Source: Apoda limacodes
Lineage: Eukaryota > Arthropoda > Insecta > Lepidoptera > Limacodidae
DNA: 64,000 bases
Assembly (NCBI GenBank): GCA_946406115.1
Contig: OX291553.1
Location: 1,431,001-1,495,000 of the forward strand
Reading direction: 5' to 3'
Part shown: in pieces, positions 11,700 through 23,292 of the stretch
Position numbering within the stretch: position 1 is the first letter of the stretch
How the letters are laid out: every line of letters begins with the position of its first letter
Notes under the pieces: model-generated
Seen by the model: only the letters and a program-made list of their open reading frames with translations
Database searches by the model: none
Told to the model about the DNA's origin: nothing
Made by a program: the position numbers and the translations under genes

Positions 11700-13000
11700 A
11701 TACAGTCAGAAGGTACTTTGTTTTTTGCACACAAACTTTGCCAAACCCTTTTCGCTTAGGAGATGAGTCTTCTTCTCTTAAGAATTCAATTTTAACAACC
11801 CTGAAAGACATATTTGATTAATTGTGTTGGATGGTATTAATACCGAATTTTGAGTAAACTTTAACATAAACATAAAATAATTACTATGTTTGCCACCGTC
11901 TTAAGGGTGTTAAAGTTTTAATGTCCATGAAATACATTCAGTTTCATTAATTGAGTTAAAGAACATGTACACCTAGCTTTAAGTAGACATCGCGATAAAA
12001 ATATAATTTCTCATACAAAATTTGCTACACCTTTTCTCCCTATAGCGGCTGAATTTTTAGAAACCCCAAAACACTTCGTTTTTAATTGTCTTGAAAATCA
12101 TGTTTACCCAAATTTTAAGTAAATTGATGATAGAAATATATTATACCAGACAAACACTCTTATTTCCTTTTCTTCGTAGCAGTTTAATTTTAAGATACAA
12201 AAATTTACGTGTTTTACTATTATTTTGTGATGAACGCTATCACGTACGGGGAATGAGCAGTAAACCTTTATAGCCGTAATTGAACGCAAATCGATGTAGA
12301 GTTTAGCCGTTTGGCACAGGTACTTTAGGGCAAAACAATCATTTTGAGCCATAGTTCCTCAAAATATTTCCCTAAGGATGTCATCAATTTTTTGTCTGGG
12401 ATTTAATTTTTTTTTGTGTGCCAAACGGCTACACTCTACATCGATTTGCAGTTTTCGTGCGAAATTGCCGTTGTACACCTGCCACTTTTATTTCTTCAAC
12501 GCAATCTGTAACAACGTGTAATCAAACTACGCATATTTGGCTGGCGTTGGCGTCGAATTAGATCGCGCTATGGTTTCGTTCACAAAAAGTGATGTTATAG
12601 TATAGTGTTCACGCAGACGACGTCGCGGGCAGCAGCTAGTCAAAAATATAACTTTTTATTAAAACATTGCCAGTCCCTTTTCTCTCTTAGGGCCTGAGTT
12701 TTGCAAAACACTGAAATACTTATTTAATTTCTAGTGTCGAAGAACATTTATACACAGTTATAATAGTCTGGCTGATATAATTTGATATAGAGTATCAGGA
12801 AAGTATTCGTAAGGTAATGAAATTTTGGCATGTCTTTTATTTTTTACTTTAGGGTATACAGTCTGAGTTTTTTACCTCGAGGCCACTGTCCTAGCTTGAG
12901 GGGGGGCAAAAACTTTAAAATTGTTGGGCTTTTTAGTTTTTCATTTATATTTCCTAAACTAAGTGTTTCATGTGTAGTACATCTTTCAGAAAGTTGTATA
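11700..13000 (-). mobile_element. Large Helitron-like non-coding element, modular
   Basis: The minus strand of 11820-12120 matches the plus strand of about 53040-53300 word for word in long blocks (for example CTTTGGGGTTTCTAAAA, CCGCTATAGGGAGAAAA and AAAGCTAGGTGTACATGTTC, each with scattered differences). The part at 12640-13000 has the same kind of module (TTTGCAAAACTCAGGCCCTA on the minus strand). The better copy at 52510-53643 ends like a Helitron. Here the element is split by a separate insertion at about 12240-12639. Confidence 0.6.
12240..12639 (+). mobile_element. Helitron-like insertion with internal inverted repeat
   Basis: The end ACGCAGACGACGTCGCGGGC followed by AGCAGCTAG (CTAG at 12636-12639, next base T) is a typical lepidopteran Helitron 3' end. 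Inside, 12286-12317 and 12418-12449 are inverted copies of a 32-base word with one mismatch, separated by 100 bases. The left limit is not clear. It codes for nothing. Confidence 0.55.
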
Positions 13001-13164
13001 ACATGAATTTATAGTATTAAAAATCAGTTTAAATTTTTTTATAAATTGTGGTATATAAAACACTACACAAACATTAAACAGAATAAATTCGCGTTTTAAA
13101 TAAGTTTATATAAAAAGTTAGCATTTTTTAATCAGTTAATATTTTTCGAACTTCGGCTTGCATT

Positions 13165-13350
13165 AAAATCGAGACAACTATGTATAATAGGTCTAAAAAT
13201 GTTTAACTTCTTTAAGCACTTATATATTTACTTAACAAGAAGATGTTATAAAATCTTAAAATCGAGACAACTATGTATAATAGGTCTATAAATGTTTAAC
13301 TTATTTAAGCACTTATATATTTACTTAACAAGAAGATGTTATAAAAGTTA
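13165..13350. repeat. 93-bp tandem duplication
   Basis: Two neighbouring copies beginning ATCGAGACAACTATGTATAA, offset by 93 bases, differ at only a few positions. The remainder of 13000-14060 is AT-rich with no recognised element. Confidence 0.95.
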
Positions 13351-14070
13351 TTAAAAACTTGTTTGTTTGTTTGTGATAATTTTTAAATCAACAAACATTC
13401 AAAAATCTTCTTTGTTAATTTCAGAAAATAATTATAAATAAAATAAACAGTTTTTGTTACTTTCACATTGATGTTTCTATAAGTGTATATATATAAAAGA
13501 GCTCCAAGAATTGTAACATTTTTAGAGCTATTATTTAAACTTTTATGCTGTTTTCAATGAAAGCGGAATTTCCAAAAATAAAAAAAATATTAACCATAAT
13601 ATTAAATAAATTTGCAAAACGTAACTTTATTATTTTTAATGTGCAGATTGTACCATTTTTTTTTTTATTTATTAAATTCATATTTAATACAAAAAAATAA
13701 TATTGTATGTTTTTTAAATAATATATTCTCTTTAGACGCGTCGCGCCTATGGCGAAATGTTTTTCAAACTTTGACCTGTTGTATCTCAGTTAGTTTTAAA
13801 ACAAAACTTACTTTTGACTAGTGAAAATTAAAGAAAATTCAATATTCTTAACTTTCTCAAATTCATAAAACACTTATACAAGAGATATAAACGAAAAACT
13901 GAACACAGTCCGAAAAAGTTTTCTTCAAGTTACCACAGGGTCCTCGAGATCAAAAACTTAGATTCTACGCCCCAGAGTACCCCTTAATGACATGCCGAAA
14001 TTTCATCAACTTCGGATTACTTTCCAGATATAAGTGGATATCTACTGGACTATAAGTAGACATGCGCCGA

Positions 14071-14142
14071 GTACTCGCTTACAACTCGGTACTCGCTTAC
14101 TACTCGGTACTCGCTTACTACTCGGTACTCGGCGCACTCGGT
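14071..14142. repeat. 18-bp tandem repeat, four copies
   Basis: The unit GTACTCGCTTACTACTCG recurs at 14071, 14089, 14107 and 14125. The nearby words CAGTACTCGTACTCG and TACTACTCGGTA up to 14200 look like decayed units. Confidence 0.95.
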
Positions 14143-14570
14143 GTTTTTTTCAGTACTCGTACTCGACCAAATAGCTCGGTTCAAGTAACACTACTACTCG
14201 GTAAAAATCATTCCGGGCCCAAGGCGGGTGGCACGGGTACTTGAATTTGGACCCAGGTCATTTATTGCAGTGCTGTAGAATGTAGGGTATAAATTGAAGC
14301 TGTAAAATTCAAAATTTTCAAAAGTGACAGTCGACGCACTTCTGTTTTTAAAAATGTCAAGTCATTCAAGTTGAAGTGTGGCGAAGCATTCTAATATAAT
14401 AAATACCTATTATATCACTATTTTGTGTAGCTATGAACATGGAAACGAAAACGGACGATCTTAATTTTATAAAGATACGCGGAGGAACAATTCTGCTGCT
14501 TAACAAACACAGATATCATAAAAAAAAAATATAACAAAAACACAACGTCTGCGTGGCGTTGTTCAACCTA

Positions 14571-15010
14571 TAAAAAAATCGGCCAAGTGCGAGTCGGACT
14601 CGCGCACGAAGGGTTCCGTACTATTATCTATAAAAACGGAAAAAACATTTTTTCATGGGAGGGCTCCCTAAAATATATGTTTTATTTTAATTTGATTATT
14701 TATTTTTAAAGTGACTATATAACTAAATATTCTGTGAATATTTTAAGCGTCTACCTGTTCCCGTTATAAATATCGAGCTAAATCGAGCAAAAAATCTCGT
14801 TTGTTGTATGGGAGCCCCCTTGAAATATTTATTTTATTCTGTTTTTATTATTTGTTGTTATAGCGGCAACAGAAATACATCTTCTGTGAAAATTTCAACT
14901 GTCTAACTATCACGGTTCATGAGATACAGCCTGGTGATAGACGGACGGACGGACAGCGGAGTCTTAGTAATAGGGTTCCACTAATTACCCTTCGGGTACG
15001 GAACCCTTAA
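14571..15010 (+). mobile_element. MITE-like GGGTTCCGTAC element, copy 1
   Basis: It begins CGGCCAAGTGCGAGTCGGAC, with AGGGTTCCGTACTATTATCT close behind, and ends GGGTACGGAACCCTTAA. TTCCGTAC and GTACGGAA form the inverted pair. The interior has TTGTATGGGAGCCCCCTTGA and ACAGCCTGGTGATAGACGGA, shared with the other copies in the window. It is non-coding and sits inside the FLYWCH coding region. Confidence 0.9.
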
Positions 15011-15100
15011 TAACAAAATGTCCTGGGTCTTTAACCATAGATAAGGTAAGGTTACAATTAGTAATTAAATGTGTATGCCCACCGAGGACCGTTAAAAAAA

Positions 15101-15433
15101 ACCGGCCAAGTGCGAGTCGGACTATAAAAACGGCAAAAAATCACGTTTGGTGTATGGGAGTCCCCATAAATATTATTTTTATATTAATTTAATTATTTAT
15201 TTTTTAAGTGAATATATAACTTAATATTCTTTAAATATTTCAAGAATCTACCTGTTGCCGTTATCAATATCCAGTGAAAACGCGCAAAATATCACGTTTG
15301 TTGTATGGGAGCCCCCTTTAATATTTATTTTATAAGTATAGTGAAAATTTCAACTATCTAACTGAGATACAGCCTGGTGACAGACAGACAGTGAAGTCTT
15401 AGTAATAGAGTTCCTTTGGGTACGGAACCCTAA
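15101..15433 (+). mobile_element. MITE-like GGGTTCCGTAC element, copy 2 (deleted)
   Basis: It begins ACCGGCCAAGTGCGAGTCGG and ends GGGTACGGAACCCTAAA. It lacks the GGGTTCCGTAC head box and part of the interior. It lies wholly within the inferred intron 15046-15471 of the MULE gene. Confidence 0.9.
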
Positions 15434-16279
15434 AATAATAATAATAATAATTAATTTTATTATTCTTTTAGGCAGTAAAAGTCGTATTAAAAAGTATTTT
15501 TCACGAAGACACGTGCAATGATTCTGAGATATTAATGGATTTACGAGAAGACGTCATTACATCCGATGAACCAGACCAGAGACTATATGAAAAGAAAATA
15601 GTAGAATTACATAATAGATCTGTCAACAAAGCCCAGAAATTTCCAGCATACGAGGGGATGAAGCATTTTCTTTATTCTACCTGAAACAAGTTTGCAGGAG
15701 TGTCGAAGACTGTTTTCAATAAAGCAAATGAAGTTGTAGTCCCATTGAAATTTCAGGAATTTGTGCTGGCAGATCATCAAAATCCAGCAGATAATACACG
15801 TATAATAGTTTTTTGTTCAAAAGAATCTCGAAAGATAATTCCGAACATCAAAGAATATTTCGCAGATGGTACGTTTCGCAGTTGTCCAAGTCCATTTGTC
15901 CAGATGAATAATTTTTACGGAGATACGAACAGTACTATTACATATACTAAGGCAAAACCCTTAATTTTCGCTTTGATGACAAACCGTAAGGAGCACAGTT
16001 ATAACATCCTGTTAAGCTTAATTAAGTCGCAAATACCACAATGGAAACCCACCAAATTATATTCTGACTACGAAAAAGGAGCAATTAACGCTTGTTTAAA
16101 AGTGTTTCCCAAAATCACAGTAAAGGGATTCTACTATCTTTGGAAGCGAAATATATGGCGAAAAGCAAAGTCTTTGGGGTATCAGTTCGTAGCCGCACGG
16201 CCTAATTGCTGGTTGTGCGCACGCGTCCTCAGAGCGAGCGTTACTTAATTTGAAAAATAATGACGTCAACTGTGTAAAA

Positions 16280-17522
16280 ATGTGTTTCGTGCACCATTGT
16301 GGTAAACGAACTACTAGCGTTCATACAAAATAAAGTCGTAGTGATGGACGAAGAAGGCATAGTCCGCATATGTACAACAGCGTTTTGGCGAGAGGACGTG
16401 TTGACAGCGAAAAGTCTCCTTTTTGAGTCTGTCAAAACGAGTAAACGAAAAATTCAGAGAAAAGGTGATGGAAAAACAGATCGGGACCTATATGATATTG
16501 TGACATTCTTTAAGGAATATGATCCGGAAGAGGTTCCTACTCTTGTTGCCCGCGACCTACAAAAGCTTCCACCGCTGACTTTTGATCATATTGACGTAAC
16601 GAGATTGCTAAAAGACATCATTGTAATTCAAAATGAATTTAAAACAATCAAATCCTCATATATTACGGATCAAAAATTTAACGCGCTCAAACAAGAAATT
16701 GAAAATTTGAAACATGCATCCATAGTTAATAATTTTGAGAATAAACCCTGTAATGTAAATTTCCGAAGAGGCGCTTGTTTAATAAATAGTTCTGACTACG
16801 AAAGTGGACCGTCGGCGAAACCCCATATCGATAAGTCACCTGTTTCAATGACAAGTCAAACAGCTGCTAGAAAAATGCAAAGTCATTCGTCACAGCTGTC
16901 TTACGTCACGTACACGTGCTGGGTGGGGCGGCTACTGCGGTTTCGCCGATGCAGCAACATAACGAAGGTAATGTCGCTACTCAGATAACAGCTACCGGCA
17001 CGTGTAAACAGGCCGAGCGTGACTCATCGAATGGACTTATTAGTAAAGAGCACCATACCTCGGTACAATCGGCTGCGAAATATAAAACTGCAGCCGATAT
17101 TCTACGAGACAAAGGTGAATGAAACGCCTAGCGAAGAATGGAAGCTGATTCAAAGGAAAAGATACAGAAATCGCTTTGTTGGAAGTAAGGGGAAGGCTAA
17201 ACCTGAGCAGGAACTAAATTTTGAAGCAGCTGAAGTTAAAGTCCCTATTATTATCTATAACGTCGATAAAGAGACCTCAGAAATGGACATTACTACGTAT
17301 ATATATAACAAAACGCAAACTAGCGTTATTTTAGAGAAAATAAAAATGAAACGGCCGAAAGACGGCTCATATAAATTTTATGTACCTAAACTTAAATTAC
17401 ATATGTTTTTAAGTGAAGACCTATGGCCTGAGGGAATTTCTTACAGACGCTTCATCGATTTAAAAAAAAATCTTTGTTACAGCAAAAAACGGGAAACGGG
17501 GAGGGAAAATCTAAATAAATAA
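16280..17522 (+). pseudogene. LINE ORF1 protein, frameshifted
   Basis: ORF1 proteins of LINEs bind the element RNA. Three frames join: 16299-16988 (words DLYDIVTFFKEYDPEEVP, VARDLQKLPPLTFDHIDVT and a helical stretch ALKQEIENLKHAS), 16916-17122 (ADILRDKGE) and 17019-17522 (EEWKLIQRKRYRNRFVGSKG, KVPIIIYNV, FYVPKLKLHMFLSEDLWPEG). This layout matches a protein I know as common in lepidopteran LINEs of the CR1-like group, where it precedes an apurinic-type endonuclease. The gap of one base before the next ORF (stop at 17520-17522, ATG at 17524) supports a two-ORF LINE. The N-terminus is missing, since the MULE remnant ends just upstream. Confidence 0.75.
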
Positions 17523-17523
17523 A

Positions 17524-18487
17524 ATGTCAGTACAACTAAATACAGCTTGTAATCTAATTAGTTTTAACTGTAAATCGCTAAAGAGGTCCAGTGAATGTGT
17601 GAAAAATCTTTGTAAAGTAGCCAGTATTGTTGCCTTACAAGAGACCTGGCTCTTCCCACATGAGCTACCAATGCTTGCATCAATAAACAAAGACTTTGGC
17701 TACACAGCGAAATCAGCTGTTGATACGTCTGCTGGGCTACTGCGTGGCAAGCCACATGGTGGTGTGGCACTTATGTGGGACAAGAATATGTTTCCGTGCG
17801 TGTCTGTGATACCGTGTGACAATATGCGACTAGTGGCAATTAAAATAACTTTGCACGAAAGAACAGTCTTGGTTTTCTCAGTCTATATGCCCATTGATTG
17901 TAGTGAAAATCTAGTTGAATTTACAAAATGTTTAAGTGAAATTTGTGCTATAGTAGAAACATCGAACATTGAATCTGTATTATGTGTTGGGTGATTTCAA
18001 CGCGAATCCGGGGAGCTTGTTTGGGAACGAATTACTTGATTTTTGTACTGAACAAAAATGGATATGTTCCGATATCCAGTTATTAGGAATGGTGTCTGGA
18101 GCCTTCACGTTCACCAGTGACGCTCACGGAACTAGCAGTTGGCTCGACCACTGTGTAGTAACGGAAGCTGCCATGCAGTCGGTGTTAAACGTGAAAGTTC
18201 TGCACGATGTCAGGTGGTCTGACCATTATCCATTAGAAGTCACTTGTAACTTTAATATTCTAAATCCTAAAATTGAGCTTAAAAATACAGGTTATAATAA
18301 AGTTGCATGGGGTGAAAGGACCACTGAACAAGTAGAGAAATATAGTACCCTTTGCACAAATAAGTTAAAACAAATTGGTTTACCCCAAGAACTTTCTTAT
18401 TGTGCCGGAAAACTTTGTGGTAACTTAGAACATAAATGTTTGATAAAAAATATCTATGACAATTTAATAAATGCTTTAAGTGAGTAA
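17524..18487 (+). pseudogene. LINE ORF2 endonuclease domain
   Basis: This is the apurinic-type (EEP) endonuclease that nicks target DNA for LINE insertion. The first frame (17524-17994) carries NLISFNCKSLKR, VALQETWLF, HGGVALMW and FSVYMPIDC. The second (from 17969) carries GDFNANPGSLFG, TFTSDAHGTSSWLDH and VRWSDHYPLEV. These are the QETW, GDFN and SDH catalytic boxes in order. A single-base shift near 17990, just before GDFN, breaks the frame. Every catalytic box is still readable, so the decay is recent or mild. Confidence 0.88.
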
Positions 18488-19400
18488 ACTATAGCTAGAC
18501 ACTCCTGTAACAAAATAAAGAGGAATTTTATAGTAGGATGGAACAAATAAGTCCGGGACGCTCTCGTGGAGGCGAGGCTCTACTTTAAAAACTGGTTACT
18601 CATGGGTGAACCCCGTACAGGTAACATTTACAACATGATGTACGAATCCAAAAAGAATTTCAAAGCTAGCTTAGATGGTGCCAAAATAGTGAGGAGCAAA
18701 TAAAAATGGTATAAATACCAAGCCGAGCCTTCCTGTGAGCGTAGGAGGAGTTTGTGACCCAAAAGACATAGTCAACCTATTTAAGGATATCTTTACAGCA
18801 CACACAAGTGCCCACACACACTCTGCTGGTGCTCAGACTCACGAGAACATTAATATTGCTGGTTCTCATGTCATATTGACGGCAAAACAAGTTTGCTGTA
18901 TTATTAAAAATATGACAAGAAGAAAGTCCTTGGGATACGATGGGCTCAGCATTGAGCACCTGCAGAATGCTGGACCACACTTACCTAGAGTGTTGGCGTT
19001 AATATATTCACTTTGCGCTGGACATGCATACCTACCTGAGGGACTGATAAAACCATTGTGGTACCCGTGGTCAAGAATAAGACTGGAGACTCCTCGGATG
19101 GGTCTAATTACAGGCCAATATCGCTGGCGACCACGGTGGCTAAGGTGCAGGATGGTTTGCTTGATAAACATCTAACTGATCATTTAGACCTACATCATGC
19201 TCAGTTTGGTCTTCGTCCTGGACTGTCCACGGAAACTGCTATATACAGTCTCAAGCACACCGTCCAGTATTATGCAGCTAGGAAGACGCCTGTTTATGCC
19301 TGTTTTTTGGACCTATCCAAGGCTTTCGATCTCGTCTGCTATGACATATTATGGACTAAGCTCAAGGCTAGTTAATATTTTTGAATACTGGTATAGCCAT
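18488..19400 (+). pseudogene. LINE ORF2 reverse transcriptase, front half
   Basis: After a linker (18540-18720, with words like YFKNWLLMGEPRTGNIYNMM), the frame 18735-19175 holds the fingers (RRKSLGYDGLSIEHLQNAGP). A shift to 19058-19375 holds VPVVKNKTGD, NYRPISLATTVAKV, HAQFGLRPGLSTETA and the palm box FLDLSKAFDLVCYD. The enzyme stops before the YADD box. There the sequence turns into another LINE 3' end at 19408. Together with ORF1 and the endonuclease this makes one LINE of about 3.1 kb on the plus strand. Confidence 0.85.
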
Positions 19401-19407
19401 TAAAAAA

Positions 19408-19690
19408 AATCTTGGGTTGTCGCTCTCGGGGGCGTCCCTTCGACCGGCGTGAATCTCGAACCCGAAGGTGAGTCACCGCCAGGAGGGGAGTTCCCCGTTA
19501 CGCGGGTACGGTTGCAATTGAGTGGGGGCTAGAAGCGCCCCGGCACTCTTTGATACCTCGTGTATCCTTGTGGGCGCCGACGAACCCGGGGACGTCGGCG
19601 TCGTGTTTGGAGGGAGGCCCTATTCGGGGAGGTCGTAGAGACTAATCTCGCTATCCGGACAGCGAGATTGTCATAAACAGATTTGTAGCC
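19408..19690 (-). mobile_element. 3' UTR fragment of a Jockey-type LINE
   Basis: The plus strand reads GGTTGTCGCTCTCGGGGGCG through CTAATCTCGCTATCCGGACA. It is nearly the same as 41597-41860, which follows the stop codon of a minus-strand LINE. It is therefore a second, truncated 3' end of that family. Confidence 0.85.
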
Positions 19691-19714
19691 CACAACTCAC
19701 AGTATGAAGTTATA

Positions 19715-19840
19715 TTTCTGAAGGGTCGGCAACGCGCGAGTGATACCCCTGGTCTTGCAAGCGTCCATAGGCTAAGGTGACTGCTTACCATCAGGCGGAC
19801 CGTAAGCTTGTTTGCCACCTTAGTGGTATAAAAAAAAAAT
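19715..19840 (+). mobile_element. LINE 3' tail only
   Basis: GAAGGGTCGGCAACGCGCGA, GCGTCCATAGGCTAAGGTGA and TTTGCCACCTTAGTGG lead into an A-rich tail. This is the extreme 3' end of the LINE seen at 23261-24908, severely 5'-truncated. Confidence 0.88.
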
Positions 19841-20460
19841 ATATAATGTCGATTGATCGAGATTTCGCAGTAATAGAAAGGAAGAAAAGAAACAAGAAAA
19901 GATAAAGACGCCTGAATATTATGTTCAGGTCATAAAAAAAGTAAGAATATAAACAAATTTGATATAGCATTTTGGAGAAAAGTTTGATGAAGGAAAGTAG
20001 CTCTGAAGATATTTTAGAAGTAAAAGACTACAAATAGTTGTATGATAAACGAATTAAAGCTAATTTGCCTCGAGTATCCAAATGCCTTATACCTATTTAA
20101 AAAAATAGGTAAACCAGAGTTTTCTATGTCTGTGAAAGGTCAGGATATGACGCCGTTTTCATTATTTAAAGTAGGTTTAGTCGTTGATAAGATTTTGATG
20201 ATGATAAATTTAAATAGCAACATAAAAATAATATGTCGTTTTTTTTTCAAATTGCAACTTTAATGCATAATTTTGCAACTAGGACATGCCCCCAGGAACG
20301 CGTAAAGAGATCACATAGAATTGCAGGGCCCAATGTGTTTAAGACTATGGAAATTCTATTATGTGACTGTACTTCATTATTTTTAGGAGCAAGCCAACAC
20401 ATGTTTAAGAGATAAATTTTGAAAGAATTATGTAATTATTTTTTTTGTTTAAGGATGAAA
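19841..20460. other. No recognisable gene
   Basis: AT-rich; frames of 60-73 codons at 20042-20263 and 20233-20415 match nothing known and look random. Confidence 0.4.
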
Positions 20461-21215
20461 CAAATTACGAAGGTAGCCTCGTATTTTTCGGTTAATAATT
20501 TTTTACGATCCGGGATACGCAATGCAAAAAAAAGTTGGGAATCCCGCTATAATGTATACCAAATCGAGTAACTCGGCAAAGTTCTCTGTTTGACGAACTT
20601 AAAACCGAGTAAAACCAGTATATAAATCAATATTTCTGATACAAAATTTGCTACCCCCTTTCTTCCCCTTAGGGGCTAAATTTAAAAAAAACGCTGAAAT
20701 GTATGGTCTGTTTACTGACTAATAAGCATTTATACCTCGTTCCAAGTTATTTTATTATAATCATATTATTTTCTTTACAAATTTTGCCACTTGCTTTTCA
20801 CTCACTTAGAGGGTAGAAATTCGAAAAATGCTGAATTATGTCATTCTTTATTAGCTAGCTAATATGTATGTACTAATATTAATGGCTTTATTTATATTTG
20901 GCTGTGGGATGATTTTTCAAAAACAGTGTAATGTATCATTCTTTATTCTTAGTCAAAAGACTGAATACCAATTTTCATAGATTTAACTCAAAAACTGACA
21001 GATTTTCATAGAAACTGCCAACCCCTATTTCACCGCCTTACGAAACGAATTTTGCAAAATTAGTTCTTAAACGACCTATTCAATATATAATAAACTCTTT
21101 CACCAAATTTAAAATTTCTTTACTTAGTGGTAACGGCTTGGCGGTGATACTGATGAGTCAGTCAGGACATTGCCTTTTATATTTATAGATGCTGTAGTGC
21201 TGTTCATAATAAAAG
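20460..21215 (-). mobile_element. Helitron-like modular element, 5' part
   Basis: The minus strand starts near 21190 with ATAAAAGGCAATGTCCTGAC followed by TGACTCATCAG, and has modules such as GAAATAGGGGTTGGCAG and AATTTTGCAAA. The same start and modules occur on the plus strand at 47373-47715. The modules, about 120-170 bp each with a (T)AGGGGGTGAAA core, are also in the element at 52510-53643. Confidence 0.6.
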
Positions 21216-22234
21216 CTACTTGCAATATTTAGGGTTGATCTTGGATTTTATGGGAAACTCAAACTGCAATTTTATACTTAATAATATAATACTAAATATA
21301 AGAGGTTATAATAGGAAATTGCAGTGCAGCAAAATAAAATAATTTTTTTAGTATCTACCAAAGATTACTTATAGGTTTAGATACCGTGTTTGGGCACACA
21401 AAACGAGCCGATCCGAGTACCTTAATTTGGAGGTACTTGCCGTCACACTACATCTTACGTAAACTGTGCGTCGACGCGAACTGTGCTCCCGCGTAAACTA
21501 ATAAAAATGTCGATTTGAGACTTATTAGGTCTTAAGAAAAACAAATATAATGTACTTATAATGATTTTTGTTTGATTTTCTTTTAGATAACTAATAAAAT
21601 TATCTAATGTATTAATTTAATAATTAAAGTATATATATTAATAATTATTAACTAGTTTTTTAAACTAAAATCTTTTAATTTTATTGATTATCTTTTAAAT
21701 AACATATATATAATCTTTATATTTCCTATGCAAATTGAGATTAAAATACTCTATAGTTTATTAATTATACTACTTGATTGTTTCCCTACCCGAAGGGCCC
21801 TAACCTTTAAAGAGCTCGAAGCAGGCAAAAGCCTGCAATTTTCTCAGAATATGTGTTACGTATGCGACTTTCCTAATTAATAATAAAAATATCAAAGCAA
21901 ATACTAAAAATTTAAGAGGTTTTTTAGAATAGGCGCCGTAGTATGTACAGCCAAGGAATTTAATTTCCAACCCACCTAAAGTTCAATATCGTATAGCAAA
22001 CTGTCACCATAAGAGCTAGCTAGAACAGGACGTTACTTTGAAATATAACATGCATTGTTTTATATTAGTAACTAGGCAACAGATTAATTACGTTGACATG
22101 GCGAACTGAACTTTGGGACGCCATGGCCATTGCTAAAACTGGAGTCCAGATTCGTTTGTCATCTCGCTAGTTCTGTTATATGATATTGATATGAAATTTA
22201 TCTATCCAAAAACTAGCAAAACCGATGAAAGTTA

Positions 22235-22543
22235 TCCTACTAATTATAAATGTGAAAGTTTGTAAAGTATGGATGGATGTTTGTTACTCAATAACGCTTC
22301 AGTCATTGGACGGATCGGGATGAAACTTGGCACACTTATAGATTAGATCCTGGAATAGCACATAGACTCCTTTTTATCCCGAAATATTCAAAAGTTCCCG
22401 CGGGAATAACTATAACCGAGCTAACTATAGCTATAAGTACAAATTGATATAGCAAACTTCATTAATGTAATACTGTGATTAAATAAAGGAGTCCCACGCC
22501 GATAACCGAAGTCAAGGCGGACGGAGCCGCTGGCAAAGTCTAG
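22235..22543 (+). mobile_element. Short non-autonomous Helitron (Lep1-like), copy B
   Basis: It begins TCCTACTAATTATAAATGTG and ends GGAGCCGCTGGCAAAGTCTAG with T following. The interior reads GGACGGATCGGGATGAAACT and ATCCCGAAATATTCAAAAGT, as in copy A at 6652-6929 but without its duplication. Confidence 0.88.
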
Positions 22544-23257
22544 TAATTCAATAAAACCATAATTTTATAAACGTTTTCTTTAACAAAAACAACAAAACGA
22601 AATCATCAGACTCAATCACTCGAAACGAATGAAATGAACTAAATAGTAATAAAAAATTGTGTGTGTCAGCTCCGACGCACGACTGGAGTTTACTATACAT
22701 ATATAAATATATATTTATTCATTTCATATACATTTATTATAACTAATCGACGAAATATTTTACATTAAACTTTTTACAATAGTCAATTTCAGATGTGCAC
22801 GGGTGCGGCGGACCCTGAGGGTTGGTTGATTGCCAGAATATTTTGGGCTTCCTTCATAAATTTTTTTTTTATCGGTAAGCTCGCTGTCTCTCGGCTGGAG
22901 TTTTTGGAGGTTTAGATTTTTTCCTAGTAAAAACATATAAAAAAAAATTAGAAAATTTATAAATGCATAATTATAAAAATTTTAATTAACTTTAAAAAGA
23001 AAATTGATAAAAAAAGGTTTTCATAAACATTTTTTTAAAATTATTATAATTATTTTTTTATTTAAAATATAATATTATCTCAATAATTAACAAAAATGGT
23101 TATAAAAAGATAATTATGTCACTAAATCTTTTACGTACAATAATTAATAGTACATGAAAATTATTTAAATAAGCTAAAAAATAACCTTTCAAAAGAAAAT
23201 TTTATAAAAACATTATTATAATGAAAAAATATTGTCGATTTTTCTGATAATATTATC

Positions 23258-23260
<3 letters not shown>

Positions 23261-23292
<32 letters not shown>

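Larger units (their letters stand above)
14433..16248 (+). pseudogene. FLYWCH/MULE-type transposase, spliced and broken
   Basis: Mutator-like transposases cut and move DNA; many animal ones carry an N-terminal FLYWCH zinc finger. From the ATG at 14433 the frame reads FIKIRGGTILLLNKHRYH, then WRCSTY, the first half of such a finger. A MITE (14571-15010) interrupts it. The finger resumes as KCPGSLTIDK at 15016-15045, directly followed by the donor AAG/GTAAGG. A good acceptor, TTATTCTTTTAG at 15460-15471, rejoins in phase 0 to AVKVVLKSIFHEDTC. A second MITE lies inside this intron. Downstream are the MULE core words FADGTFRSCPSPFVQM, PLIFALMTNRKEHSY, LYSDYEKGAINA and KGFYYLWKRNIWRKAKSLGY. A TGA at 15682-15684 lies in frame, and the C-terminus is lost at 16248. 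It is non-functional as it stands. Confidence 0.8.
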
